Shown in pieces: positions 1 through 9,748 of a DNA stretch of 64,000 nt (position 1 is the first letter of the stretch; each line of letters starts with the position of its first letter). Source of the stretch: Acinetobacter sp. ASP199 (GTDB lineage: Bacteria > Pseudomonadota > Gammaproteobacteria > Pseudomonadales > Moraxellaceae). The notes under the pieces are model-generated. The model was not told the origin of the DNA, did not search any database, and worked only from the letters and a program-made list of their open reading frames with translations. The stretch is from positions 1,240,001-1,304,000 of the forward strand of contig NZ_CP062182.1 of the NCBI RefSeq assembly GCF_022700675.1, written 5' to 3'. The position numbers and the translations under genes were made by a program.

Positions 1-1822
1 ATTTATCGTTACTATCCGTCATATTGCCCATGATGTTATGGAATTTAAAGCCTTTATATGGCACGACATCACGGGTCAGGGCATTGAATTTCGAATTTTT
101 GGATAAATCGCTTGGACCGTTCTGAATCAGGTCATGACCAATTTCCTTGATGAAATCATCCAGCCCAATATCACCTTGTAGAGTATCTGCAAATGCGCCC
201 AGAAATGCACCGGGTAAGCGGATAATTTTACGGGCTGCCAGGGTAAACCAGCGATCTGCATAATCAGTCCCGCGATGTGGGGTAGCCAGAAAAATACCTC
301 GGCTAAAGTTTGGAATCGGTTTAAGCTGTAGACGCGCTTTAAATAATGAATTATTGCGGAAACGTTCGATACGGCGGTTATTAATCAGTTCTTCCGTACG
401 TGGAATCAGATTGGCATCACTCACCAAGAGGCGGGCGATCACGCCACCCATACTATGACCAACCAGTACGGCATCTTTTTTGGCAGGATCCTGTGCATTG
501 ATGCGTTGGAAACCTTGCTGAATCAGGGCATTGATCTGATAACGGCTCTCCAGAATTGGCATATTGGTTGAATAGAATACTTGCCAGACCTGGAAATTTT
601 CACGCAGTACCGGATCACCCATGATGTCATTGGTTAGACGGATCCAGGCTTCAGGACTGCTGGCTAGGCCATGGATCAGGACAATCACTTTTTTCTTCGG
701 ATTGTAGGGTTCGAGCATATAAAGATGCGGCATGATCAGGTTGTCATCCCGGTCAATCAGCACCAGATAGGCAGCACGTCCCAGGTTATTTTCAGCCAGC
801 CATAGACCATAGGGTGCCGAGAAATTTGCAGCCAGTGCATATTGTTTACCTGCAACGGTTACTTTTTCATGTTTGTAGGGGTCATGCAGTTTGAGCTGAA
901 ATTCCGGACCATTAATAATCTGATCAACACTGGTCGCAGATTTAGGGACGGCGGTAATGGTGGTGGCCAGATAACGTGCTGAATGAATATTCGGATTGCT
1001 GCCTTCTGCATATTTGAAATTCAAAGGATCGACAATATATTTGTTATTTGGAGTAATGCGTTTCTCTTCGGGAAGGACCACTACAAATTCCGAACCAAAA
1101 CCGTCTCGACGGGTAATTGAACGTAGACCAGAGAAATTCATGTTATAGGTCGACATGAGCTTCTCAAAAGGCTGGTTCTTAATTTCAGGATAGTTTTCGA
1201 AATCTACTGTATAAATGCTGTTGCCGACCTGAATCTTGCGGCTGCCTTCTTTGGCCTGATGACGCTCGGAATAAACATGGATCAAATGCGAGATCGCCAG
1301 GTTATAAAAGTCACGAATCTGTACCTGACGGTTGTCAAAGATACGATCTTGTGGCGCACGCTGGGTTTTGAACAGATAGGCATAGCTATAACGAATACTC
1401 TGGTCCAGCATCACCAGCTGCTGATCCTGGCATTTCTGGATGTTCTGCTTTTGTAGCTGCTTTTTTTCTTCAGATTGGGTCTTGGTCAGAACGCTGCTTT
1501 TGCATTCTGAACCTTTACCCAATTGCAGCGATTTGGCCAGATACAATTCACTGGCAGTAGATAAGAGCTGTTCATCCAGAATCTGTGGAATTTCCTTGAG
1601 CGCCTCTACACATTCCTGCGGTTGTTCAGTACAAACGCGTGCTTCACGCCCGGTCATGGACAGAACATTCAGGCTGGCTTCACTTAGTTTATCCCGGGTC
1701 AAAATGCTGTCACGTTCATTAATGATGGTGACATTGAAGGCTTGTTCTTTCACACTGACCACCTGACAGCCAGTCAAAGCCAAGGTAAGCAGTAGTGAAC
1801 AGAGGACGAATGCGTTATTCAT
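1..1822 (-). CDS. Lipase/esterase-like alpha/beta-hydrolase lipoprotein (C-terminus beyond window)
   Basis: The reading frame starts at the ATG at 1822 and stays open to the window edge, giving at least 607 residues, so the C-terminus is missing. The N-terminus is a lipoprotein signal with lipobox LTGC at about residues 14-17, so the protein is probably lipid-anchored in the envelope. Two hydrolase signatures lie in the same frame: an oxyanion-type HGLASSPEAW near residue 384 and the nucleophile elbow GHSMGG near residue 455 (serine in G-H-S-M-G). Together these indicate an alpha/beta-hydrolase of the lipase or esterase type; the substrate cannot be read from the sequence. The roughly 380 residues before the hydrolase core are not recognised. 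It is transcribed in the same direction as the TPR-like lipoprotein gene behind it, but a terminator at 1894-1925 separates them. Confidence 0.8.
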   Translation of the reverse strand, partial: MNNAFVLCSLLLTLALTGCQVVSVKEQAFNVTIINERDSILTRDKLSEASLNVLSMTGREARVCTEQPQECVEALKEIPQILDEQLLSTASELYLAKSLQLGKGSECKSSVLTKTQSEEKKQLQKQNIQKCQDQQLVMLDQSIRYSYAYLFKTQRAPQDRIFDNRQVQIRDFYNLAISHLIHVYSERHQAKEGSRKIQVGNSIYTVDFENYPEIKNQPFEKLMSTYNMNFSGLRSITRRDGFGSEFVVVLPEEKRITPNNKYIVDPLNFKYAEGSNPNIHSARYLATTITAVPKSATSVDQIINGPEFQLKLHDPYKHEKVTVAGKQYALAANFSAPYGLWLAENNLGRAAYLVLIDRDDNLIMPHLYMLEPYNPKKKVIVLIHGLASSPEAWIRLTNDIMGDPVLRENFQVWQVFYSTNMPILESRYQINALIQQGFQRINAQDPAKKDAVLVGHSMGGVIARLLVSDANLIPRTEELINNRRIERFRNNSLFKARLQLKPIPNFSRGIFLATPHRGTDYADRWFTLAARKIIRLPGAFLGAFADTLQGDIGLDDFIKEIGHDLIQNGPSDLSKNSKFNALTRDVVPYKGFKFHNIMGNMTDSNDK

Positions 1823-1893
1823 TTTATAGTGCATATGAAATCTAGAGCTCTGTTAAATATTGAAATAATATTCTGTATTCTACTCATTTTTAT

Positions 1894-1925
1894 CAAAAAA
1901 AAGACTGCCGAAGCAGTCTATTTTG
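1894..1925 (-). terminator. Rho-independent terminator after the TPR-like lipoprotein gene
   Basis: AGACTGC-CGAA-GCAGTCT hairpin (1902-1919) with a run of eight A on its left, which is a U tract on the minus strand. It lies about 30 bases after the stop codon at 1952. Confidence 0.8.
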
Positions 1926-1951
1926 TAACTCGAATCACGAGTATTTTCACC

Positions 1952-2860
1952 TTAATTTTTTGGTGTCAGCACTTGCCATACATTCCAGCGACCTTGCTTC
2001 TCAATTTCCTGAATCAACTGATCTGCTACTTGTGCTTCTTGTGGGTATTTCACCTTATAATTTTTCAATACCTGAACTGCATTCTTTTTATTTTCCATGG
2101 CAATGTAGTTATTTGCCGCAGATAAATACGCTTCCTGAACACCCGCTTTCATGGCTTTTTCCAGATATGGAATTGCTTCACGCTGACCGCCACCCTCAGA
2201 CAGGCCAAAACCGAACCAGAAGTTTGCTTCAGCATCATCTTGGTTCAATTTCAGAATACGCTGTGCATAGGCCAAAGATTTAGTGGTGTAGACTGAACCT
2301 AGGTCTAGGTTACGTGCCATGACGCTGGCTTTAAATGCACGCATTAAAATGTCGAAAGAGGCATTATTGTTGGCAGCTAAAGTATCGAGTTCCTGAGTTA
2401 CACGTCTCAGTTTCAGTTCAAAGCCTCTACGTTCCTGACGGTCACTAAAACGTGGTGGGTAGTGACGTGCTTTACCTTCAACTAATTGCAAGAAATCATC
2501 AATTTCAGTGATATCAATTTCATTCGGCCCAGCTAAAGTCGCATAACGCATAGAACGTGTAGTGCTGTTTACAGTTGGAATGATCAGACGATTCACATCA
2601 AGGGTAATTTTTTCGGATGGATTATCAGCACGGTTCACCACCATTTTGGTTACAGGTGCAGCAGCAGCTTTTTGCAAGTGCACTTCAAATGGAGGTGGTT
2701 CGTTATAATTGAATGGATTTAATGCATAAAATGGTGGAGTCAGTTCCGGCTCAGCGAACACCATTGCATTTTTAGGTGTGTTTTGCTTTTGGGATGGAGT
2801 TGAACATGCGGTCAATGCGAGCGCTGCTAAGCAGGCAAGTGCCAAAGGCTTAAATGTCAT
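1952..2860 (-). CDS. TPR-like repeat lipoprotein of unknown function
   Basis: About 302 residues from the ATG at 2860; an ATG nine bases earlier is also possible. The N-terminus is a clear lipoprotein signal: a positively charged start, a hydrophobic stretch and the lipobox LTAC near residue 19. The C-terminal half reads as helical TPR/Sel1-like repeats (AQRILKLNQDDAEANFWFGF, then EAIPYLEKAMKAGVQEAYL), suggesting a protein-interaction scaffold in the periplasm. No catalytic motif is visible. It is a single gene with its own terminator, upstream of the lipase-like lipoprotein on the same strand. Function unknown; the lipoprotein assignment is secure, the repeat assignment is moderately sure. 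Confidence 0.78.
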   Translation of the reverse strand: MTFKPLALACLAALALTACSTPSQKQNTPKNAMVFAEPELTPPFYALNPFNYNEPPPFEVHLQKAAAAPVTKMVVNRADNPSEKITLDVNRLIIPTVNSTTRSMRYATLAGPNEIDITEIDDFLQLVEGKARHYPPRFSDRQERRGFELKLRRVTQELDTLAANNNASFDILMRAFKASVMARNLDLGSVYTTKSLAYAQRILKLNQDDAEANFWFGFGLSEGGGQREAIPYLEKAMKAGVQEAYLSAANNYIAMENKKNAVQVLKNYKVKYPQEAQVADQLIQEIEKQGRWNVWQVLTPKN

Positions 2861-2964
2861 GGTATACATCCATTTATGTTATTTTGGAAAATTGTGAGTT
2901 TGCATGTTCGTCAGTCTAAGAAAACTGTAGCAAACATGCAAGTTACTGCGTGTTACCGTTTTGA

Positions 2965-3774
2965 TCAGGCCTTAGACTGAGAAGTCTGTGCTTCGCACTC
3001 ACGGCGAGCTTCTTCCAGAATCTTCATATCTTCCTCGCTAAGCGGATGTTCATTCAACTGGTTTTTCTTGAAAGTAGGGTCAAGCATAGATAAACGGTTG
3101 CAAAGCATATTCATGCGTTTTTCATTTTGTTGAATACGATCAAGCAGGACACGCATGCCTTCAATAATCGGATCGGACTGATCTTGTGTGGTCGCATATG
3201 GCTGGAACCCGATACTTTCTGCATAATCGCGTCGACGTGCTTCAGCCTCATCTTTCGGCTGGTCTTTGGTAATAAACCGGGCAGGGTTACCGACAGCAGT
3301 TGTATTTTCTGGAACAGCTTTGGTAACGACTGCATTTGAACCCACTTTGGCATTTTTACCTACGGTAAATGGACCGAGAATTTTTGCCCCGGCACCTACG
3401 ACAACGCCATCTTCTAAAGTTGGATGACGCTTGCCTTTATTCCAGGTCGTACCACCCAAGGTCACACCGTGATAGAGGGTAACATCATCACCAATTTCTG
3501 CAGTTTCACCAATCACCACACCCATACCATGGTCAATAAAGAAACGGCGGCCAATCTTGGCACCCGGATGGATTTCAATTCCTGTCGCAAAACGGCTGAA
3601 TGAGGATAAAGCACGTGCCGTGCCTTTACAGTCTTTGTTCCACAATTCATGCGCCACACGATGCATCATCAGCGCGTGAATGCCAGGATATGTGGTCAAG
3701 ACTTCCAGGGTGTTGCGTGCAGCAGGATCGCGCGCGAAGACAGCCTGTATATCCTCTTTGAGCTGTTTAAACAT
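2965..3774 (-). CDS. cysE: Serine O-acetyltransferase
   Basis: Transfers acetyl from acetyl-CoA to L-serine, giving O-acetylserine for cysteine synthesis in the cytoplasm. 269 residues. The left-handed beta-helix hexapeptide core starts near residue 69 (HPGAKIG) and holds the conserved [10 protein letters not shown] segment (residues 81-90) and GNPAR (162-166). The N-terminal helical domain is shorter than in E. coli CysE, as in the EpsC/NifP type, and there is a C-terminal tail of about 90 residues rich in charged residues. Its start codon overlaps the trmJ stop codon, so the two are probably co-transcribed. Acetylserine also feeds sulfur sensing, but no regulatory site is seen here. Product assignment is secure. 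Confidence 0.95.
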   Translation of the reverse strand: MFKQLKEDIQAVFARDPAARNTLEVLTTYPGIHALMMHRVAHELWNKDCKGTARALSSFSRFATGIEIHPGAKIGRRFFIDHGMGVVIGETAEIGDDVTLYHGVTLGGTTWNKGKRHPTLEDGVVVGAGAKILGPFTVGKNAKVGSNAVVTKAVPENTTAVGNPARFITKDQPKDEAEARRRDYAESIGFQPYATTQDQSDPIIEGMRVLLDRIQQNEKRMNMLCNRLSMLDPTFKKNQLNEHPLSEEDMKILEEARRECEAQTSQSKA

Positions 3775-4622
3775 TAGATTTGATCCTTGTCCTGTTGGGT
3801 AGTGTGTGAAGATTTCTTCCAGGTACCATTATTCAAGGCTTGAACCCGACTGAAAATCCCACGGAGTAAATGATATTCCATACGATCTAATTGTATACGT
3901 CCAAATAGGCGACGCAAGCGTAAAGGCAATAATCGTGGATTTTTTGGATCCATAAACTCAATTTCTGCCAGCATTTTTTCCAGATGCGGGTAGAACTGTT
4001 CCATCTGTTCATGATTCACCAGCGGTTCATCCCATTCCATTTCAATGCCATCAATGACCTGCATGGTGGCTTTAGGATCACGCGGATGTTCTACCTGATC
4101 CAATGCAGCCATACGCAGTTCATAGCAGATCACCTGAATTGCCTGAGCTACATTGAGTACGCCGTAGTCAGTATTCACAGGAATAGTGAGATGATAATTG
4201 GCCATCGCCAGTTCTTCATTGGTCAGGCCACGGTCTTCACGACCAAACAGAATCGCAATTTCCTGTTGCTCTTGCACGACCGCAGACAGCGCTTTTTCAG
4301 CCGCAGGACGCACATCCAGAAGAGGCCAGGGAATGGTACGGCTACGCGCGCTGGTACCGAAAACCACCTGACAATCTTTAATCGCGTCTTCCAGTGTCTC
4401 GACGATTTCAATCTGTTCGATCAGATCGGTCGCACCTGCAGCCAGCGCATCAATATCTGGATGCGGGTAGGTTTTTGGTGCAACCAAGACCAGTTTGCAC
4501 AGGCCCATGGTTTTCATAGCACGTAAGGCACTACCAATATTGGCAGGCAGGGTGGTATTAACCATGACAATACGCACATGGGAGAGATGTGCTGAAACAG
4601 CAGCATTGTCAATTTGACTCAT
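3774..4622 (-). CDS. trmJ: tRNA (cytidine/uridine-2'-O)-methyltransferase
   Basis: SPOUT-family enzyme that 2'-O-methylates position 32 of certain tRNAs using S-adenosylmethionine. 282 residues, against about 246 in E. coli; the extra length is C-terminal. The N-terminal SpoU core begins with [20 protein letters not shown] (residues 17-36), the classical substrate-binding arginine/asparagine segment, and the knot motif appears as [13 protein letters not shown]. It ends exactly where cysE begins (one-base overlap), the same trmJ-cysE pairing seen in many gammaproteobacteria near iscR. The isc genes are not present here. Confidence 0.93.
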   Translation of the reverse strand: MSQIDNAAVSAHLSHVRIVMVNTTLPANIGSALRAMKTMGLCKLVLVAPKTYPHPDIDALAAGATDLIEQIEIVETLEDAIKDCQVVFGTSARSRTIPWPLLDVRPAAEKALSAVVQEQQEIAILFGREDRGLTNEELAMANYHLTIPVNTDYGVLNVAQAIQVICYELRMAALDQVEHPRDPKATMQVIDGIEMEWDEPLVNHEQMEQFYPHLEKMLAEIEFMDPKNPRLLPLRLRRLFGRIQLDRMEYHLLRGIFSRVQALNNGTWKKSSHTTQQDKDQI

Positions 4623-4657
4623 GATGATTCCAATATAAGTATTTTAAAGGTCAGAAT

Positions 4658-7600
4658 TTATGAATATTGCGGCTGAGACTCGGCTTCATACTGTGCCATG
4701 GCATCATCCATACTCATATCTGCAGGAGGAGGTGGCACTTCAACCGGCTTGGCTTCTTCATAAGATACCGCGCGGGCGGCTTTAGATTTAACCTGGTATT
4801 CAATATGCAAGGCAGCTTTACCAAAATAGTCACGCAACTTGGCGAGCAGCTCATCTAGCGGCGCAACTTTCCAGTTTAGGCCCAGATGCAGCTCGGCTGT
4901 GGCATAGCCATAATCCAGATACAGAATCACTGGAATATGCGTGCTCATATCCACATTGGTATATGGCATCAGAATTTGCTGCAAGTCACGGCTGAGGGTT
5001 TTGCTGTAATGTTCAGCTTGCAAGGTAATCTTGATGCTGTTAGCACGTTTCTGACGGATTTCGTTCAGGCTAAAGGCTTTGGTCAAACGTCCCATCGGGC
5101 GATCAAAACCTTCACGCTCGTAAATTTCACCTTCAATCACCACGACTTTATCCACCTGAACGATGTCTTTAAAGCGCTGGAAGCGTTCATGGTTGGTGGA
5201 GATTTCGATACGTGCCGTACCATCATCTAATGTCACCATCATCCGGTTCGGGAAGTTAGCGACATCGACTACCAGACCAGCAAACACAGTCGTTACACCA
5301 CGACGGGTCGGGGTTAATTCATTGATCTGACAAGGTACGAATGCTTTTAGCTCATTACGATATACATCAATTGGGTGACCCGTTAGATATAGGCCGAGTG
5401 TATCTTTTTCACCTTTGAGACGAACTTCATCAGACCAAGGTTTCACCGGTTTGGCCGGTTTACGCTGAACTTCTTCAACTTCACCAAATAGATCCATGAT
5501 CCCGGTTTCACGGTTCTGACGGGCCTGATCTGCAGCCTGTACTGCTTCAGGAAGCTGTGCCATTAAATCAGCGCGTTCAATGCCCAAGCAATCCAGTGCA
5601 CCAGCACGGATCAAGGCTTCGAGCGTACGTTTGTTGATTTTCTTCAGGTCGATACGGTGACAGAAGTCAAACAGGTCTTTATATGGACCTTCTTTCTGAC
5701 GTGATTCGATCACCGACTGCATGGCCGCTTCACCCACGCCTTTGATTGCTCCCAAACCATAGACAATGGTTTTTTCATCAGTAGCATGGAACTGATAAAT
5801 CGACATATTGACTGACGGTGGTAACACTTCCAGATTGTTCTTGCGGCAGTCATCAATCAGGAATACTACGTTATCTGTATTCTGCATTTCCGAAGACATC
5901 ACCGCTGCCAGGAACTCAGCCGGATAATGTGCTTTCAGCCAGGCTGTCTGGTAGGCAACAAGTGCGTAAGCGGCTGCATGCGATTTGTTAAAACCATAAC
6001 CAGCGAATTTTTCCATATAGTCGAAGATATGGTTAGCAGTAGCTTCATCAATATCTTTTTTCGCAGCACCTTCAATGAAGATCTTACGCTGCTTGACCAT
6101 TTCCTCAGGCTTTTTCTTACCCATCGCACGACGCAGCAAGTCCGCGCCGCCAAGGGTATAGCCGGCACAGAACTGCGCAGCCTGCATGACCTGTTCCTGA
6201 TAGACCATAATCCCGTAAGTTGGCTCTAATACGCCTTCTAGCAGAGGATGCAGATATTCAAACTCACCGCCGTGCATACGATGAATAAAGTCAGGAATTA
6301 GATCCATTGGACCCGGACGGTATAATGATACGAAAGCAATAATCTCTTCAAATTTACTTGGGCGTGCCTCTTTCAGCATCTTTTTCATGCCCACGGATTC
6401 AAACTGGAAGACCGCTGTGGTATTGGCTTCAGCAAAGACCAGATAGGCATCTTTGTCATCTAAGGGGATGTAAGCAATATCCAGCGGTTTATCGCTCTGG
6501 ATTCGCTTATTGATATTTTTAACCGCATCTTCAATTACGGTCAGGTTACGTAGACCTAGGAAGTCGAACTTCACCAAACCGGCAGCTTCGACATCGTCCT
6601 TATCGAACTGGGCAACCCGTGCTGTACCATCAGCATCACACATCACGGCTGAGTAGTCGGTCAGCTTGGTTGGCGCAATCACCACGCCACCGGCATGTTT
6701 ACCGGTATTCCGGGTAATACCTTCAAGCTTCAGTGCCATTTCCCAGATTTCAGAAGCATCGTCATAATCCGGGTTGGATGGATTGGTGACCACATCTTTT
6801 AGTTGCGGTTCGGCTTCCAGAGATTCTTCCAGGCTTAAGCCCAAAGGCTTGGTTGGAATCAGTTTGGAAATACGATCGGCAAGACCATAGGATTTACCCA
6901 GGACACGTGCCACGTCACGAATTGCACCTTTGGCCGCCATGGTACCGAAGGTTGCAATCTGGGAAACTGCATCCCGGCCATAAGTACGCGCCACATAATC
7001 AATCACGCGGTCACGACCGGCAATACAGAAATCGACGTCAAAGTCGGGCATCGAAACACGTTCCGGGTTTAAGAAACGTTCGAATAGCAGGTCATAACGC
7101 AGTGGATCAAGGTCAGTAATTTTTAAACTATAGGCTACTAGAGAACCGGCACCCGAACCACGACCCGGACCTACCGGCACCCCATTACCTTTGGACCATT
7201 GAATGAAGTCCATTACGATCAGGAAGTAACCCGGGAAGCCCATGTCCAGAATAATTTTGATTTCAAAAGCCAGACGTTCATCATAAGGCTGACGGATTTC
7301 CGGCCAGTCCTCACCACGTTTTTCAGGTGGATACAGAAAGTCTAGGCGTTCTTCCAGACCGACTTCACACAAATGGGTGAAATAACTGCCAATGGTATGA
7401 CCTTCTGGAATCGGATAGTCCGGCAGGTCATTAAAGCCCAGTCGCAAGGTAACATTACAACGTCTTGCGATATGAAAGGTGTTTTCAATTGCGGTTGGAA
7501 TATCCGAGAAAAGCTCTGCCATTTCTGTTGAGCTTTTAAAGTACTGTTCAGGACTATAGGTTTTAGGGCGGCGATTATCACCAAGTACATAACCATCGGC

Positions 7601-8230
7601 AATACAGACACGTGCTTCGTGTGCTTCAAAATCTTCACGTGCAATAAAGTGCACGTCATTATGTGCGACTACACCGATATTATATTTTTTGGCGAGTTTG
7701 ACCGCTTCTTCAATGAAAAGGTCTTCATTCGGACGACTTGTACGAGTAAGCGCTAAATATACGCGATTACCAAATTTTTCTACCCATTCCTGTAGTAAAG
7801 GTTCAGCTTTATCGGGATTTGAGGTAATCAGCATTTTGCCGACATCGGATTGCATACCCAGCAATATGATCATGTCATCGTGCTGCTTTAAGATCCAATC
7901 TTTCTGTACGCAAGGAATATCGAGCTGCTGGCCACTAATATAACCTTCAGAAACCAGTTCGGTCAGGTTGCGCCAGCCTTTGTTGGTCATGGAAAGCAGG
8001 GTGACACGATGTTCGGCATCATTCAGACGGATTTCAGAACCGAGAATCGGTTTAATGCCTTTATCCAGGCATTTTTTATAGAATTTGACTGCGGCATGTA
8101 GATTAGATAAATCAGTCAGCGCGAGTGCTGGCATCTCGTCATTAGCAGCAGCTTTGACCAGGTCCGGTATCCGTACGATGGATTCAGTAATCGAAAATTC
8201 TGTATGAATACCAAGATGAACAAAGTGCAT
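4658..8230 (-). CDS. dnaE: DNA polymerase III alpha subunit
   Basis: Replicative polymerase, 1190 residues against 1160 in E. coli. Domains in order: PHP domain (from residue 4, HLGIHTEFS), palm and fingers, with catalytic aspartates in PDFDVDFC (Asp398 and Asp400, matching Asp401 and Asp403 of E. coli) after the PGRGSGAGS loop near residue 355. A third acidic segment VKFDFLGL follows, then a helix-hairpin-helix region and an OB fold in the last 250 residues. A probable beta-clamp binding motif, MDLFGE, lies shortly before the OB fold. The gene stands alone, 35 bases upstream of trmJ; no lpxB-rnhB-dnaE cluster as in E. coli is present. Confidence 0.98.
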   Translation of the reverse strand: MHFVHLGIHTEFSITESIVRIPDLVKAAANDEMPALALTDLSNLHAAVKFYKKCLDKGIKPILGSEIRLNDAEHRVTLLSMTNKGWRNLTELVSEGYISGQQLDIPCVQKDWILKQHDDMIILLGMQSDVGKMLITSNPDKAEPLLQEWVEKFGNRVYLALTRTSRPNEDLFIEEAVKLAKKYNIGVVAHNDVHFIAREDFEAHEARVCIADGYVLGDNRRPKTYSPEQYFKSSTEMAELFSDIPTAIENTFHIARRCNVTLRLGFNDLPDYPIPEGHTIGSYFTHLCEVGLEERLDFLYPPEKRGEDWPEIRQPYDERLAFEIKIILDMGFPGYFLIVMDFIQWSKGNGVPVGPGRGSGAGSLVAYSLKITDLDPLRYDLLFERFLNPERVSMPDFDVDFCIAGRDRVIDYVARTYGRDAVSQIATFGTMAAKGAIRDVARVLGKSYGLADRISKLIPTKPLGLSLEESLEAEPQLKDVVTNPSNPDYDDASEIWEMALKLEGITRNTGKHAGGVVIAPTKLTDYSAVMCDADGTARVAQFDKDDVEAAGLVKFDFLGLRNLTVIEDAVKNINKRIQSDKPLDIAYIPLDDKDAYLVFAEANTTAVFQFESVGMKKMLKEARPSKFEEIIAFVSLYRPGPMDLIPDFIHRMHGGEFEYLHPLLEGVLEPTYGIMVYQEQVMQAAQFCAGYTLGGADLLRRAMGKKKPEEMVKQRKIFIEGAAKKDIDEATANHIFDYMEKFAGYGFNKSHAAAYALVAYQTAWLKAHYPAEFLAAVMSSEMQNTDNVVFLIDDCRKNNLEVLPPSVNMSIYQFHATDEKTIVYGLGAIKGVGEAAMQSVIESRQKEGPYKDLFDFCHRIDLKKINKRTLEALIRAGALDCLGIERADLMAQLPEAVQAADQARQNRETGIMDLFGEVEEVQRKPAKPVKPWSDEVRLKGEKDTLGLYLTGHPIDVYRNELKAFVPCQINELTPTRRGVTTVFAGLVVDVANFPNRMMVTLDDGTARIEISTNHERFQRFKDIVQVDKVVVIEGEIYEREGFDRPMGRLTKAFSLNEIRQKRANSIKITLQAEHYSKTLSRDLQQILMPYTNVDMSTHIPVILYLDYGYATAELHLGLNWKVAPLDELLAKLRDYFGKAALHIEYQVKSKAARAVSYEEAKPVEVPPPPADMSMDDAMAQYEAESQPQYS

Positions 8231-8421
8231 AAATGAGTCCCTGCAAAAACCACTGGATAGTTTAGCATGCTAGTAGGCTATATATAGACTAAAATTTTTT
8301 GATATCTCACAGAAATAAAGCTGAAAATTGAACAAAAAGAAAAAATATGTTTTGTTGTCGGAGTATTGATAAATTTAACTAATAAAATAAAATTATATTA
8401 ATTTTATGATAATTTATTTAT

Positions 8422-8985
8422 ATGAACTTTAAGAAATTTTTAGCTTTAAAGGGTGGTGTGGTATGTTTGGGTTTAATTTTATTACTAGGCAAATATGGTT
8501 ATTTAAATAATTATTTTGATTTCATGAATGATTTATCGCAAGTCAAACCAGTTACAGTAACTTATCATCCTGAAAGTGATGAAAAGTATGAAACTGAAAG
8601 CAATGAAAGCGAACTTCCTCATGAGATAAAAGAGTTAGAAAGTAAGACATTATCTACATCTACAATTAATCAAAAACTGTATACTGAAACTATTGCTTTT
8701 TCAAAGACTTTACCAATTCAAAATGAAGATAAGAGTACAATTATTGATGCTCAGGTAAATGATCTCACAGTGGTTTATACAGTAGTTACTCCTTTAAATC
8801 GTTGGGATATAATGAATGATTCTTATATAAATCAAATGCTAAAACTAAATTGTAATGATAGAGAGTCAATTGAGTATTTAGAAGCTGGAGCCAACTTTAT
8901 TTATAAGTTTTTTGGTCTTGATATGAAAAAAATGGGTGAAATATCAATAAATACTGATAATTGTAGAAACTTAGAATATTTATGA
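8422..8985 (+). CDS. Orphan membrane-anchored protein, function unknown
   Basis: 187 residues. One hydrophobic segment near residues 10-23 (GGVVCLGLILLLGKYG) looks like a signal anchor; the rest is polar and would be periplasmic. Two cysteines near residues 153 and 181 could form a disulfide. No domain is recognised. The gene and the 200 bases before it are much richer in A and T than the neighbouring dnaE and met genes, and no good Shine-Dalgarno sequence precedes the ATG, which suggests an acquired or fast-evolving gene. It is flanked by genes on the opposite strand and ends at a terminator hairpin (8999-9025). Confidence 0.6.
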   Translation: MNFKKFLALKGGVVCLGLILLLGKYGYLNNYFDFMNDLSQVKPVTVTYHPESDEKYETESNESELPHEIKELESKTLSTSTINQKLYTETIAFSKTLPIQNEDKSTIIDAQVNDLTVVYTVVTPLNRWDIMNDSYINQMLKLNCNDRESIEYLEAGANFIYKFFGLDMKKMGEISINTDNCRNLEYL

Positions 8986-8998
8986 CAGATTGCTTAAA

Positions 8999-9030
8999 GT
9001 AAAACCTTTAAGTTGAAGGTTTTACTTTAT
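8999..9030. terminator. Bidirectional terminator between the orphan gene and metI
   Basis: Perfect ten-pair hairpin GTAAAACCTT / AAGGTTTTAC (8999-9008 with 9016-9025), followed by a T-rich stretch. It can serve the plus-strand gene ending at 8985 and metI ending at 9053 on the minus strand. Confidence 0.65.
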
Positions 9031-9052
9031 TAAATTTATTTAAAACAATTAG

Positions 9053-9748
9053 CTATCGCAGACGTGACAGCCATTCACCAAAGGTCTGCACAAATTGCAC
9101 TAATAATAAAAGCACAATAACGGTCAAAATGACCACACTGGTATCGAAACGCTGGTAACCATAGGAAATGGCAAGGTCACCAATACCACCTGCACCCACG
9201 GCACCGGCCATCGCCGTTGCACCAATCAGGCTAATGGTGGCTGTGGTCAGGTTTAAAATCAGGGAGCTGCGTGCTTCAGGCAAAATAAACTTGAAAATAA
9301 TTTGCAGGGGAGAGGCACCCATCGCTTGTGCCGATTCGATAATGCCTTCATTCACTTCAAGCAATGAAGTTTCAATTAACCGGCCCATATACGGACCAAT
9401 ATAAATGGTCAGTGGCACAATTGCGGCCCATGTACCAATAGACGTACCCACCAGTAATTTGGTCAGTGGAATAAAGGCAATCAGCAGGATAATAAAGGGC
9501 AAGGAACGCAGCGCATTTACAATCGGGTTTAAGCCATGATAAATCACCCGGTTTGGCAGAATGCCGTCAGGACGGGTCACCAGCAAAATGATGGCCTGAA
9601 TAAAGCCCCAAATACAGCCAAACAGCATTGCGAAGAACACCATATGGAAGGTTTCTTGCAGTGCAGTCACGAACTGATCCATGGACAGCGAACTTTTCCA
9701 GAATGGGGCAGTGATCGTAGTGAGCCACTGTACAATTAAGTCTCTCAT
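9053..9748 (-). CDS. metI: D-methionine ABC transporter permease
   Basis: Inner-membrane permease of the MetNIQ methionine uptake system. 231 residues, the usual length is about 217. Five hydrophobic segments are seen, and the cytoplasmic EAA loop that docks on the ATPase reads ESAQAMGASPLQIIFKFILP (residues 138-157). The start overlaps the metN stop by four bases, which implies translational coupling. It is last in the metQ-metN-metI order. Confidence 0.95.
   Translation of the reverse strand: MRDLIVQWLTTITAPFWKSSLSMDQFVTALQETFHMVFFAMLFGCIWGFIQAIILLVTRPDGILPNRVIYHGLNPIVNALRSLPFIILLIAFIPLTKLLVGTSIGTWAAIVPLTIYIGPYMGRLIETSLLEVNEGIIESAQAMGASPLQIIFKFILPEARSSLILNLTTATISLIGATAMAGAVGAGGIGDLAISYGYQRFDTSVVILTVIVLLLLVQFVQTFGEWLSRLR

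Noticed and set aside
1259..2283. Plus-strand frames opposite the two lipoprotein genes
   Set aside because: They are antisense to real genes, have no start signals and give low-complexity peptides.
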